Source: Nocardia sp. CC227C
GTDB lineage: Bacteria > Actinomycetota > Actinomycetes > Mycobacteriales > Mycobacteriaceae
Reading direction: 5' to 3'
DNA length: 64,000 nt
Assembly (NCBI RefSeq): GCF_030767025.1
Contig: NZ_JASITE010000011.1
Coordinates: forward strand, 1-64,000
Made by a program: the position numbers and the translations under genes. The notes under the pieces are model-generated. The model was given only the letters and a program-made list of their open reading frames with translations, made no database searches and was not told the DNA's origin. This document shows, in pieces, positions 32,958 to 41,456 of this stretch (the first letter of the stretch is position 1; each line of letters opens with the position of its first letter).

Positions 32958-33857
32958 ATGCGCGGAATCATCCTGGCGGGCGGCACGGGCTCACGGCTGC
33001 ATCCGATCACGCGCGGGGTGAGCAAACAGCTGGTCCCGGTGTACGACAAACCGATGGTGTACTACCCCCTGTCCACGCTCATGCTGGCGGGAATCCGGGA
33101 CATCCTGGTCATCACCACACCGGAGGACAGCGACGCCTTCGCGCGCCTGCTCGGCGACGGCAGCCGGTTCGGGCTGTCCATCTCCTACGTGGTGCAACCG
33201 GAACCCGACGGGCTCGCCCGCGCCTTCGTCCTCGGGGCCGACCACATCGGCACCGACTGCGCGGCACTGGTGCTGGGCGACAACATCTTCCACGGCCCCG
33301 GCCTCGGTACCACGCTGCACCGCTTCGACGGGCTCGACGGCGGCGCGGTGTTCGCCTACCGGGTCTCCGACCCCACCGCCTACGGCGTGGTGGAATTCGC
33401 CGAGGGCAAGGCCATTTCCATCGAGGAGAAGCCGAAGCGGCCGCGCTCCAACTACGCCATTCCGGGGCTGTACTTCTACGACAACGACGTCGTCGAGATC
33501 GCCCGCGGGCTGCGGCCCTCGGCGCGCGGCGAATACGAGATCACCGATATCAACCGCACCTATCTCGAACAGGGCAGGCTGCGGGTGGAGGTGCTCGCCC
33601 GCGGCACCGCCTGGCTCGACACCGGCACCTTCGACTCGCTGCTGGACGCCGCCAACTACGTGCGCACCATCGAGGAGCGGCAGGGCCTCAAGATCGGGGT
33701 GCCCGAGGAGGTGGCCTGGCGCATGAACTTCATCGACGACGAGCAGCTGCGCACCCTGGCCGAACCGCTGGAACGCTCGGGCTACGGCACCTATCTGCTG
33801 AATCTGCTGGAACACGGCCGCGAATGGGAGCTGGGCGCACTGGGACGGGAGCGCTGA
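32958..33857 (+). CDS. rmlA: Glucose-1-phosphate thymidylyltransferase
   Basis: 299 residues starting MRGIILAGGTGSRLHPITRG, the nucleotide-binding loop. SKQLVPVYDKPMVYYPLSTL follows, and VLGDNIFHGPGL supplies the metal-binding Asp. YGVVEFAEGKAISIEEKPKR and YDNDVVEIARGLRPSARGEYEITD are characteristic of RmlA. It joins dTTP and glucose-1-phosphate to make dTDP-glucose, the first step to dTDP-rhamnose, and is usually feedback-inhibited by dTDP-rhamnose. Its stop is two bases from the rmlC GTG, so the two are coupled. Confidence 0.95.
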   Translation: MRGIILAGGTGSRLHPITRGVSKQLVPVYDKPMVYYPLSTLMLAGIRDILVITTPEDSDAFARLLGDGSRFGLSISYVVQPEPDGLARAFVLGADHIGTDCAALVLGDNIFHGPGLGTTLHRFDGLDGGAVFAYRVSDPTAYGVVEFAEGKAISIEEKPKRPRSNYAIPGLYFYDNDVVEIARGLRPSARGEYEITDINRTYLEQGRLRVEVLARGTAWLDTGTFDSLLDAANYVRTIEERQGLKIGVPEEVAWRMNFIDDEQLRTLAEPLERSGYGTYLLNLLEHGREWELGALGRER

Positions 33858-33859
33858 GG

Positions 33860-34426
33860 GTGGAGATTCGGGAGCTGTCGGTGCCCGGCGCGTGGGAGTT
33901 CACGCCGCGGCTGCACGGTGACGAGCGCGGGGTGTTCCTCGAGCAGTTCAAGGCGTCGGAATTCGAGAAGGCGGTGGGGCGGCCCTTCGATCTGCTGCAG
34001 GTGAACGTCTCCACCTCCGCCGCCGGGGTGCTGCGCGGCATCCACTACACCGCGAATCCGCCGGGGCAGGCCAAGTACGTGACCTGTGTGCGGGGCGCGT
34101 TCCTGGATGTGGTGGTGGATCTGCGGCCCGACTCGCCGACCTTCGGGCGGTGGGACGCCGTGGTGATCGACGATGTGACGCGCCGGTCGGTGTTCCTGGC
34201 CGAGGGGCTGGGGCACGCATTGCTGTCGCTGGCGGACGGTTCCACGGTGACCTACCTGTGCTCACTGGAGTACACGCCCGAACTCGACGGCGAGGTGGAC
34301 GCTTTCGATCCGGCCATCGGCATCGAATGGCCGACGGTGGACCGGGACGGGCGGCCGCTCACGGTCATCCGCTCGGCCAAGGACGCCGCCGCGCCGTCGC
34401 TGTCGGACGCACGGCTGCTGTATTGA
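33860..34426 (+). CDS. rmlC: dTDP-4-dehydrorhamnose 3,5-epimerase
   Basis: 188 residues from the GTG at 33860. The cupin fold carries GAWEFTPRLHGDERGVFLEQ (residues 10-29), LLQVNVSTSAAGVLRGIHYT with the catalytic His, KYVTCVRGAFLDVVVDLR, and FLAEGLGHALLSLADGSTVT with the second conserved His. It epimerises C3 and C5 of dTDP-4-keto-6-deoxyglucose. It follows rmlA closely. The next enzyme, the reductase RmlD, is not in this window. The 160 bases downstream to 34586 hold nothing recognisable. Confidence 0.93.
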   Translation: MEIRELSVPGAWEFTPRLHGDERGVFLEQFKASEFEKAVGRPFDLLQVNVSTSAAGVLRGIHYTANPPGQAKYVTCVRGAFLDVVVDLRPDSPTFGRWDAVVIDDVTRRSVFLAEGLGHALLSLADGSTVTYLCSLEYTPELDGEVDAFDPAIGIEWPTVDRDGRPLTVIRSAKDAAAPSLSDARLLY

Positions 34427-34586
34427 AACCCCAGGCTGCCCGGCATCGGACCGTCGCGGCACCACCGCTGCTCGGAGCGTCGCCACCCGTCGCCGCTGAA
34501 CACGTCGGGTCGTAGCGCTGTCCGTCACCGCGGTCCGAGCCGATAGCCGAGCCGAAGTCGCGGCCGCTGGCACGACCGCGTGTCCA

Positions 34587-35597
34587 TCAGCCGGTGGTCG
34601 CGCCCGGGGTGTCGAAGGCGCGCCGCGCGGTGGCCGCCAGTTCGGCGTTGAAGCGGTCGGTCGCCTCGACATTCGCGGTGTGCCCGGTGGGCAGGATGTG
34701 GAAGGCCACCAGGCTGCCGACCCGGTCCAGCGCGTCGGCGAGGGCTCGTGACATGGCCAGCGGGAGCAGCCGATCGCGGTCTCCGGCGAGCACCGTGGTC
34801 GGCGCGGTGAGATGCTCGGCGGCCGGACCCAGATCGAATTCGGCGAGCATCCGTTCGACCCGGGCGCGACCGCGCGGCGGGCACGAGCGCACGATATTCA
34901 GGACGAAGGCCACCTCGTCGGGGGTGGCTCGCCACGACATGATGCGCCAGCGGATCAACCACTTCACCAGTGGGCCGCCCGGAATCGGCAGCGGCAGGCC
35001 GAGCAGCCACACCAGCGATCGGACCGGGAGCTGGACGCGGCGGCCGAGTATCCGCAGCGGCACATTGAAGCCGGGCACCAGTTCGGTGCCGGTGGCGATA
35101 CGGCCCGAGGTGGTGTTGGCCAGGATCACGCCCGCCGCGTGGGAGTCGAACTGGTCGCGGTGGCGGGCGGCCCACGCCTGCACGGTGATTCCGCCCATGC
35201 TGTGCCCGACCAGCACCGCCCGTTCGCCGGGGCGCAGGGTGGCGGCCAGTACGGTGGCCAGATCGTCGCCGAGCTGATCGATCGTCGGGGCGTCGGCGCC
35301 GACGCCGCTCTCACCGTGCCCGCGCTGGTCGTAGCAGATCAGGCGATAGCGGTCGGCGAAGGCGTTGATCTGCGGATTCCAGTATTCGAGACAGCAGCCC
35401 CAGCCGTGCACGAATACGATCGGCCGTCCCTGCGCCGACCCGTAGACGCGCACCCGCAGCCGCGCCCCGTCCGGGGTGGTCACGGGCACGGTCTCGCAGG
35501 GCGCGGTGGGCGGGTTCAGCGCCGCGGTGGCGTAGCGCCGCGACCGCAGCCGCGCCCGACGACGCGCGAACACCGCAGCCAGCCTCTCGCGACTCAC
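34587..35597 (-). CDS. Alpha/beta hydrolase
   Basis: 336 residues from the GTG at 35597 (VSRERLAAVFARRRARLRSR). The large open frame upstream is antisense-type read-through of the MFS gene region. The N-terminal 35 residues are very basic. The core shows IVFVHGWGCCLEYWNPQINA (oxyanion HGWG), YDQRGHGESG, VLVGHSMGGITVQAWA with the nucleophile Ser, and a hydrophobic cap (LVWLLGLPLPIPGG). LAGDRDRLLPLAMS carries the Asp and LPTGHTANVEATDRF the His. It resembles membrane-associated esterases or epoxide-hydrolase-like enzymes; the substrate is unknown. Two hairpins separate it from the upstream MFS gene on the same strand. Confidence 0.82.
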   Translation of the reverse strand: MSRERLAAVFARRRARLRSRRYATAALNPPTAPCETVPVTTPDGARLRVRVYGSAQGRPIVFVHGWGCCLEYWNPQINAFADRYRLICYDQRGHGESGVGADAPTIDQLGDDLATVLAATLRPGERAVLVGHSMGGITVQAWAARHRDQFDSHAAGVILANTTSGRIATGTELVPGFNVPLRILGRRVQLPVRSLVWLLGLPLPIPGGPLVKWLIRWRIMSWRATPDEVAFVLNIVRSCPPRGRARVERMLAEFDLGPAAEHLTAPTTVLAGDRDRLLPLAMSRALADALDRVGSLVAFHILPTGHTANVEATDRFNAELAATARRAFDTPGATTG

Positions 35598-35713
35598 ACC
35601 GACATGGTGACAACCCGGGGGTGACAACGACGGTAGGACGCGCCGCACGGACACCGGAGTCGCGGAACGGCAGGGATGATGCGGGGCGGCGATAGCGCCG
35701 CGGACGCTGAAAG

Positions 35714-35790
35714 CGCCGGGGCGCACCGCGTGTGCGGTGCGCCCCGGCGATCCGGCCCGGCGGGCGACGAGGGAAGACCGTCGCCGGGCC
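35714..35790 (-). terminator. Double hairpin after the MFS gene
   Basis: The first hairpin has a perfect 16-bp stem (35714-35729 with 35734-35749) and a 4-base loop. A second, imperfect hairpin (35750-35790) pairs GATCCGGCCCGGC with GCCGGGCCGGAGATC. Both lie just past the MFS stop codon and probably end its transcript, although a T-run is lacking. Confidence 0.65.
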
Positions 35791-35800
35791 GGAGATCGGG

Positions 35801-37267
35801 TCAGCCGACGAGTTGCAGGTCGGCCTCCTCCCGGGTGGTGTCGCGGTTCTTGCGCCGCTTGGGCAGGTAGACGGTGAGGGCGACCAGGGCTCCGACGATC
35901 GCCACGCCCGCGCCGAATTGCAGGCCGGGCCGGTAGGTGTCCAGCATGGCGGCCGGGCTGGTGTCGGTGTGCGCGCCCGAGGTGACGATGGCGGTGGTCA
36001 CCGCCAGCACGATGGCCGCACCGACCTGCATGGCGGTTTGCAGCACGCCCGCGGCCAGCCCCTGTTCGTCGTTGTCGATACCGCTGGTGGCCTGGATGTT
36101 GATGGCCGGGAATCCGACCCAGCCGATGCCGATCAGCAGAATGGCGGGCAGCAGCACCGTCAGGTAGTCCGGGGCGGTGTCGACGCGCAGGAACATCAGG
36201 TAGCCGACGGCCATGACCGCCATGGTGACGGCGATGATCGGCCCGGTGCCGAACCGGTCGACCAGCTTGTCGGAGACGAAGGCGGAGGTCACGACCAGCA
36301 GGCCCACCGGCAGCAGGGCGAGCGCCAGGTGCAGCGGCGACCAGCCCAGGGTGTCCTGGAAGTACAGCGTGGTGATGAACTGCCAGCTGAAGTACGAACC
36401 GCCCACCGCGATGATGGCGAGGCTGGCGCGGACCAGGGTGGCCTTGCGCAGGATGCCCAGGCGGACCAGCGGGTATCGCACCCGCTTCTCCACCGCGACG
36501 AATCCGGCGAACAGCGCGGCGGCCAGCACGAACGAGCCGATGGTGCGTGCCGACGCCCAGCCCACCTCGGGAGCGGTGACGACGGTGTAGACCAGCAGCA
36601 GCATGGCGGCGGTGGACAGCACCGCGCCGAGGATGTCGTGTCCGCCCTCTTCGGCGGGGGAGTCCTTGGGCACCAGGAAGATGGCGGCGACCAAGGCCGC
36701 GAGTGCGATGGGCACCGGCAGCAGGAAGGTCCAGCGCCAGCCGATGCCGGTCATGAGGCCGCCGAACAGCAGACCCATGGAGTAGCCGCCCGCACCGAAC
36801 ACGGTGTAGATGGACAGCGCCTTGTTGCGGGCCGGGCCCTCGGCGAAGTTGGTGGTGATGATGGACAGGCCGGTCGGAGCGGTGAAGGCGGCGGCCAGGC
36901 CCTTGATGAAGCGGGTGAGGATCAGCAGCGGGCCGGAGCTGACCAGTGCGCCCGCCAGCGAGGCGAGGGCGAAGACGGCCAGCGCGATCAGGAAGACCTT
37001 GCGGCGGCCGAGCAGGTCGGCGGTGCGCCCGCCCAGCAGCAGCAGTCCGCCGTAGCCGAGCACATAGCCGCTGACCAGCCATTGCAGGGTGGAGGTGGAG
37101 AGGTCGAGTTCGGTTCCGATGGACGGCAGTGCGACGCCGATCATCGACACGTCCAGACCGTCGAGGAACAGCACGATGCACAGGGTGATCAGCATGCCCC
37201 AGAGGCGCAGGGGCCAGCTGTTCGTATCGGCGGTTGCGGCAGCCGATTTCAGAGCCGTTGTCGTCAT
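35801..37267 (-). CDS. MFS drug:H+ antiporter, DHA2 (14-TMS) family
   Basis: 488 residues from the ATG at 37267. Fourteen hydrophobic segments are countable. MFS features include LDVSMIGVALPSIGTEL (motif D1-like, DHA2), GRTADLLGRRKVFLIAL (motif A loop between helices 2 and 3), and LTRFIKGLAAAFTAPTGLSI (motif B/C region). DHA2 members expel drugs, dyes or endogenous products using protons. The cytoplasmic tail is basic (KRRKNRDTTREE). The gene is divergent from a MarR regulator over an 86-base region containing a palindrome, the classic arrangement for inducible efflux. Confidence 0.9.
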   Translation of the reverse strand: MTTTALKSAAATADTNSWPLRLWGMLITLCIVLFLDGLDVSMIGVALPSIGTELDLSTSTLQWLVSGYVLGYGGLLLLGGRTADLLGRRKVFLIALAVFALASLAGALVSSGPLLILTRFIKGLAAAFTAPTGLSIITTNFAEGPARNKALSIYTVFGAGGYSMGLLFGGLMTGIGWRWTFLLPVPIALAALVAAIFLVPKDSPAEEGGHDILGAVLSTAAMLLLVYTVVTAPEVGWASARTIGSFVLAAALFAGFVAVEKRVRYPLVRLGILRKATLVRASLAIIAVGGSYFSWQFITTLYFQDTLGWSPLHLALALLPVGLLVVTSAFVSDKLVDRFGTGPIIAVTMAVMAVGYLMFLRVDTAPDYLTVLLPAILLIGIGWVGFPAINIQATSGIDNDEQGLAAGVLQTAMQVGAAIVLAVTTAIVTSGAHTDTSPAAMLDTYRPGLQFGAGVAIVGALVALTVYLPKRRKNRDTTREEADLQLVG

Positions 37268-37300
37268 GAGCCGAAACAGTACATGCGCACGCATTAATTG

Positions 37301-37323
37301 TGCAAGCATTAAATGCAGTTGCA
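37301..37323. promoter_or_regulatory. Palindromic operator between MFS and marR
   Basis: A GCATT-A-AATGC core is flanked by TGCAA on the left and TTGCA on the right, giving a nearly perfect 23-base palindrome in the 86-base divergent promoter region. It is a candidate binding site for the MarR protein encoded at 37354. Confidence 0.6.
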
Positions 37324-37353
37324 TGGTTACCCCGCGACCACTAAGATGGCCCC

Positions 37354-37752
37354 ATGCCGAAGCCGACAGCGCCTGTCGACCGGCCCGAAGCCACCGGGCT
37401 GGTAGCCGAATGGCGTGAGCTGCTGACCCGGCACGCGACCGCGTCCTGCGCCCTCGAGAAGGAGTTGCAGGGCCGCCACCACATCGGGCTCAGCGAATTC
37501 GAAACCCTCGACCGGCTCATGGAGGCCGGCGGCGAGAGCTACAAGATGAGCGACCTCGCCGGAGACATCCACCTCAGCCAGAGCGCCCTCTCCCGCGCGG
37601 TGGCCCGCCTGGAACGCGACGGCCTGGTCAACCGCACCCTGTGCGCCGAAGACCGCCGCGCCATCTTCGTCTGCCTCACCGACAAGGGCCGCGCACTGCA
37701 CCGCGAGGCCGCACCCACACATCGCGAAATCCTGGAACAGTCACTGCGCTGA
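37354..37752 (+). CDS. MarR-family regulator, probable repressor of the divergent MFS pump
   Basis: 132 residues. The winged helix is well formed: LSEFETLDRLMEAGGESYKM, DLAGDIHLSQSALSRAVARL (recognition helix), and ERDGLVNRTLCAEDRRAIFV (wing with the DxRxxxV motif). Short helices at each end form the dimer. The head-to-head arrangement with a DHA2 efflux gene and the palindrome at 37301-37323 suggest autoregulated repression relieved by a pump substrate. That is inferred from arrangement. Confidence 0.88.
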   Translation: MPKPTAPVDRPEATGLVAEWRELLTRHATASCALEKELQGRHHIGLSEFETLDRLMEAGGESYKMSDLAGDIHLSQSALSRAVARLERDGLVNRTLCAEDRRAIFVCLTDKGRALHREAAPTHREILEQSLR

Positions 37753-37768
37753 GCCGTATGCTGCGGCC

Positions 37769-38167
37769 ATGCCCTCCTATGCGGTCGATCCGCGGGTCGA
37801 CGCCTACATCGACGCGCTACCGGAATGGCAGCGGGCCGTGTGCCAGGAGGTACGAGAACTGGTGCACGCTGCCGATCCGGACGTCGTCGAGACCATCAAA
37901 CGCACGGTGCGCCCCTACTTCGTGCTGGACGGCAATATCTGCGCGCTGCTCGCCGCCAAGGACCACGTGAACGTATTCCTCTACGACGGGGCCATCGTTC
38001 CCGATCCCGAGGGGATCATCACCGGTGGGCACGACAACAAGACGGCCCGCACCGTCGCGGTGCGCGAAGGCGAAACCCTGAACGCCCCGGCGCTACTCGC
38101 CATGTTCCGGCAGATCATCGCCAACAACCGCGCCGGGGGCTGGCGAAAACTCAAGGGCACCAGCTGA
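37769..38167 (+). CDS. DUF1801 (YdhG-like) protein
   Basis: 132 residues with the DUF1801 pattern. It opens VDAYIDALPEWQRAVCQEVR, continues VHAADPDVVETIKRTVRPYF and ICALLAAKDHVNVFLYDGA, and ends with a DNKTARTVAVREGETLNAPA region. A few relatives (YdhG/Fra) are described as frataxin-like iron chaperones, but most have no proven role. It starts 16 bases after the MarR stop on the same strand and may be co-transcribed. Confidence 0.78.
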   Translation: MPSYAVDPRVDAYIDALPEWQRAVCQEVRELVHAADPDVVETIKRTVRPYFVLDGNICALLAAKDHVNVFLYDGAIVPDPEGIITGGHDNKTARTVAVREGETLNAPALLAMFRQIIANNRAGGWRKLKGTS

Positions 38168-38168
38168 A

Positions 38169-39413
38169 TCAGGCGGCGACCGCCGCGCCCTCGCCGCGTG
38201 CCGCCCGCGCGGCCCGCTGCGTCATGGCCGCCAGCATGGGCAGCCGGGCATCGCCCAGCGTCATGGCCGAATAGCCGAGCTGGTTGGTGACGAATCCGAT
38301 CCCCAGGCCGCGGCCGGGGATCGCCATCCCACCGGATCCGCCGATGCCGAAGTGCCCGAACGCCTTCCGGGTCAGCGTCGCGCCGACGATGGCGCGGTGG
38401 TACCCGAGCGCGAACTGTGGTGGCGCGCCGAGGACGTAGTCGAATCGGCTGTTCACGGGCATCTCGGCGAGGGTGCGCGCGCCCGGTGCACTGAACAGGC
38501 GACGGTGGCCGACCATGCCGTCATTGGCGATTGCCCCGTACATCCGCGCCAGCGACCGCGCGGTGAAGGTCCCGTTCCAGCCGGGCATCATGGCATCGTA
38601 GGGGCGCTCCCCCACCGACATGTCGGCCCAGCCGTCGTACACCGCCCCGCGTGCCGAATCCAGCACCCGCACCCGCGCGGGCAGCCCGACCAGACGGTCG
38701 AACGGCACCTTGCCGACACTGAGCCGGGGCGACAGCCGGGCGACGCGGTGCCGATGCCGCCGGGGCACCCCGAACCAGAAGTCGTTGTCGCCCAGTGGCT
38801 CCGCGAGTTCACTGCGCACCAGATCGGTGAAGGGCCGCCCGGTCGCCCGCTGCGCGATCTCGGCGACCAGCGTGCCGAAGTTCAGGCCGTGATATCCGGA
38901 AGCCCGGTGCCGCAGCGGATCCGGCGCGCTCGCCGCCATGGCCGCGGCCACCCTGTCGTGATCGAGCAGATCCTCGGGATCGTCGAGCAGTCCGCGCATG
39001 CGCTGCACTCCGGCACGATGCGCGAGCGCCTGCCGCACGGTGATCTCGCCCTTGCCCGCGGCCGCGAATTCGGGCCAGTACTCGGCGACGGGAGCGTCGT
39101 GGTCGATGACCCCGCGATCGGCGAGGCGGTTGATGACGGTGGCCGCCACGCCCTTGCCGGTGGAATACGACAGCGCCATGGTGTCGGCGGCCCAGCGGCG
39201 TCCGGGTTCGGCCCAGCCCGCCCAGATGTCGAGCACCGGCTCGCCGTCGAGGAAGACCGCGAAGGCGCCGCCACCCGCACGCGGGCGGCGGAAGATCTGG
39301 AAGAACTTGGCGGCGACCGCCGTGAAGCGGTCGTCGACGAGCATCTGTCGGCCGCGTGTGGGGCCGGCCGCGGATAGTTCCCCGATGGATCTGTCGGTGC
39401 TCTCACCTGGCAT
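38169..39413 (-). CDS. Serine hydrolase, beta-lactamase/esterase EstB family
   Basis: 414 residues from the ATG at 39413; a start at MLVDDRF is possible. The class C beta-lactamase-like fold is indicated by FAVFLDGEPVLDIWAGWAEP and ALSYSTGKGVAATVINRLAD, with the SxxK pair Ser84/Lys87. A YxN-equivalent follows (YHGLNFGTLVAEIAQRATGR), and the C-terminal FGHFGIGGSGGMAIPGRGLG stands at the HxG/KTG position. No signal peptide is present, so it is more likely a cytosolic esterase (LipE/LipL-like) than a resistance enzyme. It is convergent with the DUF1801 gene. Confidence 0.85.
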   Translation of the reverse strand: MPGESTDRSIGELSAAGPTRGRQMLVDDRFTAVAAKFFQIFRRPRAGGGAFAVFLDGEPVLDIWAGWAEPGRRWAADTMALSYSTGKGVAATVINRLADRGVIDHDAPVAEYWPEFAAAGKGEITVRQALAHRAGVQRMRGLLDDPEDLLDHDRVAAAMAASAPDPLRHRASGYHGLNFGTLVAEIAQRATGRPFTDLVRSELAEPLGDNDFWFGVPRRHRHRVARLSPRLSVGKVPFDRLVGLPARVRVLDSARGAVYDGWADMSVGERPYDAMMPGWNGTFTARSLARMYGAIANDGMVGHRRLFSAPGARTLAEMPVNSRFDYVLGAPPQFALGYHRAIVGATLTRKAFGHFGIGGSGGMAIPGRGLGIGFVTNQLGYSAMTLGDARLPMLAAMTQRAARAARGEGAAVAA

Positions 39414-39568
39414 GGTCAGACTCCTTTGTCTGGCTCACTCCACAGGGTTCGCGCTCGCAGTTGCAAGCACCCTGCTAGCACCGACTGTAACGGCCGTCAC
39501 GCTCGGGGACAATGGGTGCGCGCGAGTTCTGTGAAACAACACAAACAGCCGCGCGACGGGCGCGCGAG

Positions 39569-40441
39569 TCAGACCGAGGCGCGCACGGATTCGATCACCG
39601 GCGCGGCGTCCACCGCGACCGCGGCGACGGCCCGGAACGCCTCGCGGTATCGCTCCACATCGTGCTCCTTGTCCAGATACGAGGAGCCGGTGAGGGATTC
39701 CACGTAGACGACCGGCGGTTCGGGCACCTCCCCCGCGGGCGCGGGGAATTCGAGCAGCACGAAGCGCCCGGCATCCATGCCGTGGTGGTAGCCGCAGTCC
39801 GCGGGCACCAGCCGCAGCCGCACATTCGACAGCTCGCCCAGGCCACGCAGGCGATCCAGCTGACCGGCGGTGACGCCCTCCCCGCCGATCCGATGCCACA
39901 GCACCGCCTCGGAGATCACCACGTCCAGCCGGAGCGGGGCGGACGAGCGCGTCAGCAGTTCCTGGCGGGCGGTGCGCACCCGCACCCGGCGGTCCATCTG
40001 CTCGGCGGTGATGCCCGGGTACGCGCCCGCGAGCACCGCGCGCATGTAGTCCTCGGTCTGCAACAGGCCGGGCACCAGCTCGTTCTCATAGGTGGTGAGG
40101 CGGGCGGCGGCCTCCTCGAGGCCGATGTACACCTCGTAGCCCTCGTCGATGACGTCGCTGTACTCGGTCCACCAGCCGCGCGCCTTGGTCTCCCGGGCCA
40201 GCGCGGCCAGCGGCTGGATGGCATCTTCGGGAGCGCCGTATATCCGGCACATGGCCTCAACATCGAGGCTGCGCAGCGATGTCTGACCGGTCTCGATACG
40301 CCAGATCTTGGCCTCGGACCATTCCAGTCGCTGCGCGGCCACCCGGGTCGTCATGCGTGCGCGATTGCGCAGGTCACGAAGCTGACGACCGAGTTGCCGA
40401 CGCGGCATGGTCGATCCGGTGATCCCCTGCGGTAGAGCCAT
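39569..40441 (-). CDS. XRE-family regulator with DUF5753 (Scr1-like), without DUF397 partner
   Basis: AGGGGGA six bases before the ATG at 40441 fixes the start; 290 residues. The N-terminal helix-turn-helix (residues 12-66) includes LGRQLRDLRNRARMTTRVAA and WSEAKIWRIETGQTSLRSLD. The DUF5753 domain (about 100-280) starts with EEAAARLTTYENELVPGLLQ and includes RRVRVRTARQELLTRSSAP and ISEAVLWHRIGGEGV. In actinomycetes these regulators are normally followed by a small DUF397 protein; none is found in the 155 bases downstream. A DUF4282-like membrane protein gene precedes it on the same strand. Confidence 0.85.
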   Translation of the reverse strand: MALPQGITGSTMPRRQLGRQLRDLRNRARMTTRVAAQRLEWSEAKIWRIETGQTSLRSLDVEAMCRIYGAPEDAIQPLAALARETKARGWWTEYSDVIDEGYEVYIGLEEAAARLTTYENELVPGLLQTEDYMRAVLAGAYPGITAEQMDRRVRVRTARQELLTRSSAPLRLDVVISEAVLWHRIGGEGVTAGQLDRLRGLGELSNVRLRLVPADCGYHHGMDAGRFVLLEFPAPAGEVPEPPVVYVESLTGSSYLDKEHDVERYREAFRAVAAVAVDAAPVIESVRASV

Positions 40442-40546
40442 CCGTCCCCCTAACAAGTTGCGATCGCATTGTGACACAGGAAATCTCGCCGATCCATGGA
40501 CGCGGGGAACGCCCGGACCGCCACGGGCGGCCCTTCGGGGACGAAA

Positions 40547-41119
40547 CTACTTGCGGGAGTTGCGCTTTCGGAATCGCCAGAACTGCACGGCACGCATATC
40601 CTCCGACAGCTGATTGACCGGTTCGGCCACATCCGACAGGGCCTGGAACAGATCGTCGGCCAGGTCGGCGATGTGCTCCACCCTGCCCGCCAGCCGTGAG
40701 GCGTTCACCAGGAATTCCAGCAGCAGACGCACGGTGGCGGCGATGGTGAGCCCCAACGGTATCGCGAACACCACCGCGAACACCACTCCCACCCATACCG
40801 AGGACCTCAGCAGTAACACCGTCGAGGCGATGGGAATGGCGACCGCGCCCGCCAAACCCAGCAGATAGGCCAGCGGCAGCAGGGTGCGCGTGGCGGTCCG
40901 GCGGAATTGCAGGTCAACCAGGCCCCGCGCGGCATCGACGCTCCAGGATCCGAATGCGCTTGGGCTGGTAAAGGGTTCGACCGGCCGCTGGTCGTCGGCA
41001 TCCGCCTCGGCGGCATGCCGGGACATGCGCTTCACCGCCGACTCCTTGAACGCCAGCCAGCGCGATTCCGCCTCGAACTCGTCCAAGTCGGACTGATCCC
41101 CACCCGATCGATCGGTCAT
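40547..41119 (-). CDS. DUF4282-type membrane protein
   Basis: 190 residues from the ATG at 41119. The N-terminal half is charged (DEFEAESRWLAFKESAVKRM). A FVDLQF-like segment reads GLVDLQFRRTATRTLLPLAY and precedes the two hydrophobic helices YLLGLAGAVAIPIASTVLLL and VGVVFAVVFAIPLGLTIAA. The amphipathic C-terminal RLLLEFLVNASRLAGRVEHI leads into a soluble basic tail. This is the DUF4282 layout; the function is unknown. It is 105 bases upstream of the DUF5753 regulator on the same strand. Confidence 0.72.
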   Translation of the reverse strand: MTDRSGGDQSDLDEFEAESRWLAFKESAVKRMSRHAAEADADDQRPVEPFTSPSAFGSWSVDAARGLVDLQFRRTATRTLLPLAYLLGLAGAVAIPIASTVLLLRSSVWVGVVFAVVFAIPLGLTIAATVRLLLEFLVNASRLAGRVEHIADLADDLFQALSDVAEPVNQLSEDMRAVQFWRFRKRNSRK

Positions 41120-41456
41120 GGACGAAAACGCTCCTCTCCCACCGGGCTTCCGGCACGCCAAGTCTGATCGCAATCACATCCGCGCTACAGTGCGACGCAG
41201 TGTGTTCTCCGACACTTCCCCTTTCCGGGCGCATCACGCCCGGAAACGCGTGGGCGCGAGCAACTTCGGCGTTATCGCAGGTAGTGAGCATCGCACAGGT
41301 TTTGTCACTGCTGCGACAGCGGCTCAGTAGCGCCACCTACAACGCGGAGCTGTCTCTTTTGTAGCCGCGAACGAAGACGCGTGAAAAAGAGCCTGTAACG
41401 CCTCGGACACCGGGCGGCGATACCACGCACAGAGCAGGACCTAGATCTACCGGGGA
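41120..41456. other. 337-base divergent promoter region with hairpin
   Basis: This lies between the DUF4282 gene and the 165-residue gene. At 41222-41246 a perfect 10-bp stem (TTTCCGGGCG/CGCCCGGAAA) closes a 5-base loop. No gene is supported. A riboswitch was considered and not supported. Confidence 0.5.

Noticed and set aside
34587..37181. 864-residue fusion of a membrane protein and hydrolase
   Set aside because: The N-terminal 520 codons read the MFS gene in a wrong frame and cross two hairpins; only 34587-35597 is the hydrolase.
35732..37297. 521-residue plus-strand frame over the MFS gene
   Set aside because: Antisense; His/Gln-rich sequence typical of reverse-read hydrophobic codons.
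41120..41456. c-di-AMP or other riboswitch
   Set aside because: Only one short hairpin is clear; consensus riboswitch blocks were not found.
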